Assembly (NCBI GenBank): GCA_030824255.1
Contig: JAVBYB010000457.1
Location: forward strand, 1-8,212
DNA from: a bacterium
GTDB lineage: Bacteria; Pseudomonadota; Alphaproteobacteria; Caulobacterales; Hyphomonadaceae
Length of the DNA stretch: 8,212 nt
Direction: 5' to 3'
The notes under the pieces are model-generated. The model had not been told where the DNA came from and ran no database searches. It saw nothing but the letters and a program-made list of their open reading frames with translations. The translations under genes were made by a program, and so were the position numbers. Each line of letters opens with the position of its first letter. Position 1 is the first letter of the stretch. Shown here piece after piece: positions 6,827-8,212 of the stretch.

Positions 6827-7525
6827 CTAGTTCCCCACGATCCGCGTCCGCGTTTCTGGCACGCGATCCAGACCCGCCGGGTCCTCTATGCCCCGCAGCC
6901 GCATCGCCTCGCGCACGTCCCCTCGCAGCACCAGCACGTTGAGATCGCTTGGCGCCAGCTGCATCGCGACTTCGACATCGGACCACGCCGTCGCCAGCTC
7001 GTTCTGCTTCAGCCGCGCATGGCCGCGCATCCGGTAGGCTTCCGCATCGCCCGCCGCATTCATCATCGCCTTGTCGAGATCGCTTGCGGCTTCCGCCCAC
7101 TTGTCCATCGAGAGATGCGCCCGCGCGCGATCCTTGTAGAGCTCGCCGTCAGTGGGCCGCAGCTTCAGCGCATTGGTCAGCGTCACGATCGCCGCATCCG
7201 GCATCCCCGCCATCAGCCACGCATTGCCCGACTGCGCGAGATAGACGCCGCGCTCTTCCAGGCTTCCGCCATCCGCCGCATTCGCCAGCTCCTCCAGCCG
7301 CGCCGCCCCCTCCGCCTCCTCCCCCAGCGCAATCAGCGCCAGCGCCGTGCATTGCCGCGCCGCCGGCTGGTTGCCGCGCGACAGCCAGGTCAGCCCGTCC
7401 TGATACGCCGCCTCTGCATCCACATCGATCTTCTCGATGCACTGGCGCAGCTGCTGATCGCCGGACTGCGCAAACGCGGGCGCCGCACCGCAGAGAATGA
7501 ACGAGGCAACAAGCAGGGTACGCAT
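6827..7525 (-). CDS. Exported TPR-repeat protein
   Basis: This 232-residue protein has a clear Sec signal peptide. A hydrophobic stretch, residues 3-16, ends at AFA (17-19) before Gln20, so it is probably periplasmic. The rest is made of tetratricopeptide-like helical repeats at about 34-67, 93-125, 126-159 and 160-193. The pattern is seen in GNAWLMAGMPDAAIVTLTNAL (100-120), LYKDRARAHLSMDKWAEAAS (129-148) and YRMRGHARLKQNELATAWSD (164-183). TPRs bind protein partners, and the partner is unknown. Cys29 and Cys59 are the only cysteines in the mature part and could form a disulfide. The stop is 6 nt from the convergent mtgA stop, and no hairpin terminator is visible between the two. The ATG at 7525 has GGAAG about 9 nt upstream. 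I do not recognise a named orthologue. Confidence 0.88.
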   Translation of the reverse strand: MRTLLVASFILCGAAPAFAQSGDQQLRQCIEKIDVDAEAAYQDGLTWLSRGNQPAARQCTALALIALGEEAEGAARLEELANAADGGSLEERGVYLAQSGNAWLMAGMPDAAIVTLTNALKLRPTDGELYKDRARAHLSMDKWAEAASDLDKAMMNAAGDAEAYRMRGHARLKQNELATAWSDVEVAMQLAPSDLNVLVLRGDVREAMRLRGIEDPAGLDRVPETRTRIVGN

Positions 7526-7544
7526 CGCGGAACGCTTCCGGGCT

Positions 7545-7565
7545 GGCCCTCAGGACGCGAGGGCC
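7545..7565. repeat. 7-bp GC-rich inverted repeat in divergent intergenic region
   Basis: GGCCCTC and GAGGGCC are exact reverse complements separated by AGGACGC. They lie in the 72-nt region between the divergent TPR and SDR-like genes. The right arm overlaps an 8-bp palindrome AGGGCCCT (7560-7567), and the pentamer GCCCT occurs three times in 7546-7575. It could be a shared operator or a hairpin in the leader of one of the genes. There is no T tract, so it is not a standard terminator. Chance is a fair alternative given the base composition. Confidence 0.4.
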
Positions 7566-7597
7566 CTAAGCCCTACACCAGAGGACAAGGCAACATC

Positions 7598-8212
7598 ATG
7601 GCCGCAACGCAGCTCTTCGCCTTCGGCTTCGGTTATGTCGCAACCGAACTGGCCCGCCGGCTGGCCTCAGAAGGCTGGTCCTGCGCCGGCACGGTCCGCA
7701 CAGCCGAGACTGCGAAACCCCTTGAAGCGCAAGGCTTCACCACGCACCTCTGGCCCGGCGCAGATATCACCCCGCCCCCCGGCAGCGCCTGGCTGATCTC
7801 CGTCCCACCCGATGAAAACGGCTGCCCCGTCTTCCGCAGCTTCGGCCACCTCGCGCCCACCGCCAGCTGGATCGGCTACCTCTCCACCACCGGCGTCTAT
7901 GGCGACCTCGCCGGCGGCTGGGCCTTCGAGGAAACGCCCCTCACCCCCCAAAGCCGCGAAGCCACAAACCGCACCATCGCCGAGGCTCAATGGAGCATAC
8001 GCGGCGCGCGGACCTTCCGCCTCCCCGGCATCTACGGCCCCGGCCGCTCAGCCCTCGAACGCGTGCAGGAAACCGGCGCAAGGCGCATCATAAAACCCGG
8101 CCAGCTTTTCTCCCGCGCGCATGTCGCAGACATCGCGAGCGCCCTCCATCTTTCGATCAACTCTCCCGCCACCGGCGCCTTCAACATCTGCGACGACGAA
8201 CCCGCCCCCGCC
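7598..8212 (+). CDS. Atypical short-chain dehydrogenase / NAD-dependent epimerase-like protein, 3' end outside window
   Basis: The frame stays open from ATG 7598 to the last base of the window, giving 205 codons with the C-terminus missing. It starts with a Rossmann beta strand and dinucleotide loop, FAFGFGYVATELARRL (7-22, G-x-G-x-x-A). It continues with the extended-SDR/YeeZ-like blocks YLSTTGVYGD (94-103), RLPGIYGPGRS (141-151), FSRAHVADIA (171-180) and FNICDDEP (195-202). The usual Y-x3-K catalytic pair is not seen where it would be expected after the Gly-Asp block. The corresponding stretch is REATNRTIAEAQW (120-132), so classical dehydrogenase or epimerase chemistry is doubtful. Members of this atypical group are often annotated only as NAD-dependent epimerase/dehydratase, without a known substrate. 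AAGG lies 7 nt before the ATG, inside GAGGACAAGG (7581-7590), and supports this start. It is divergent from the TPR gene. Confidence 0.88.
   Translation, partial: MAATQLFAFGFGYVATELARRLASEGWSCAGTVRTAETAKPLEAQGFTTHLWPGADITPPPGSAWLISVPPDENGCPVFRSFGHLAPTASWIGYLSTTGVYGDLAGGWAFEETPLTPQSREATNRTIAEAQWSIRGARTFRLPGIYGPGRSALERVQETGARRIIKPGQLFSRAHVADIASALHLSINSPATGAFNICDDEPAPA

Noticed and set aside
6790..6870. Bidirectional terminator between the convergent mtgA and TPR genes
   Set aside because: Only 6 nt separate the stops. The nearby GC-rich imperfect repeats (around 6840-6870) lie in coding sequence and have no T run.
1..8212. CRISPR array, tRNA/rRNA gene, insertion sequence or phage remnants
   Set aside because: I saw no spaced direct repeats, cloverleaf-like segment, transposase or integrase motif, or phage protein. 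Nearly all of the sequence is explained by the eight genes listed.

Overview
The window is about 65% GC by eye and densely coded. The proteins look like Gram-negative, probably alphaproteobacterial ones: an MtgA-type transglycosylase for a periplasmic wall, QueG, and a signal-peptide TPR protein. My best guess is a Caulobacterales/Hyphomonadaceae-like or Rhizobiales-like genome. That placement is an impression from protein style and gene content, not a phylogenetic result. I see no tRNA, rRNA, CRISPR array, insertion sequence or phage gene.

The left half (1-3837, minus strand) is one tight four-gene unit. Read in transcription order it encodes a circularly permuted ATP-grasp protein, an alpha-E (DUF403) protein, a transglutaminase-like cysteine peptidase and an Anbu-type proteasome-like peptidase whose 3' end lies outside the window. 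The gaps are 4, 2 and 36 nt, so co-transcription is very likely. This gene set recurs in bacteria. Comparative genomics has proposed that it is a peptide-ligation and proteolysis pathway, but its substrate and physiological role remain unsettled. It is the most interesting content here.

Between that operon and the next gene lies a 272-nt divergent region (3838-4109). It holds a perfect 9+1+9 palindrome in a locally AT-rich patch, a candidate operator. Further toward the plus-strand gene there is a 7-bp hairpin and a possible 11-codon leader ORF.

The plus-strand run 4110-6820 encodes a six-TM PAP2-family phosphatase, epoxyqueuosine reductase QueG (last step of queuosine synthesis) and monofunctional peptidoglycan transglycosylase MtgA. 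The 5' end of mtgA overlaps the 3' end of queG. A PAP2 phosphatase of undecaprenyl-pyrophosphate type next to MtgA would fit lipid-carrier recycling in wall synthesis, but the substrate cannot be read from the sequence.

Convergent to mtgA (6 nt apart) is a minus-strand gene for an exported TPR protein. Divergent from it, across a 72-nt region with a GC-rich hairpin, an atypical short-chain dehydrogenase/epimerase-like gene runs off the right edge.
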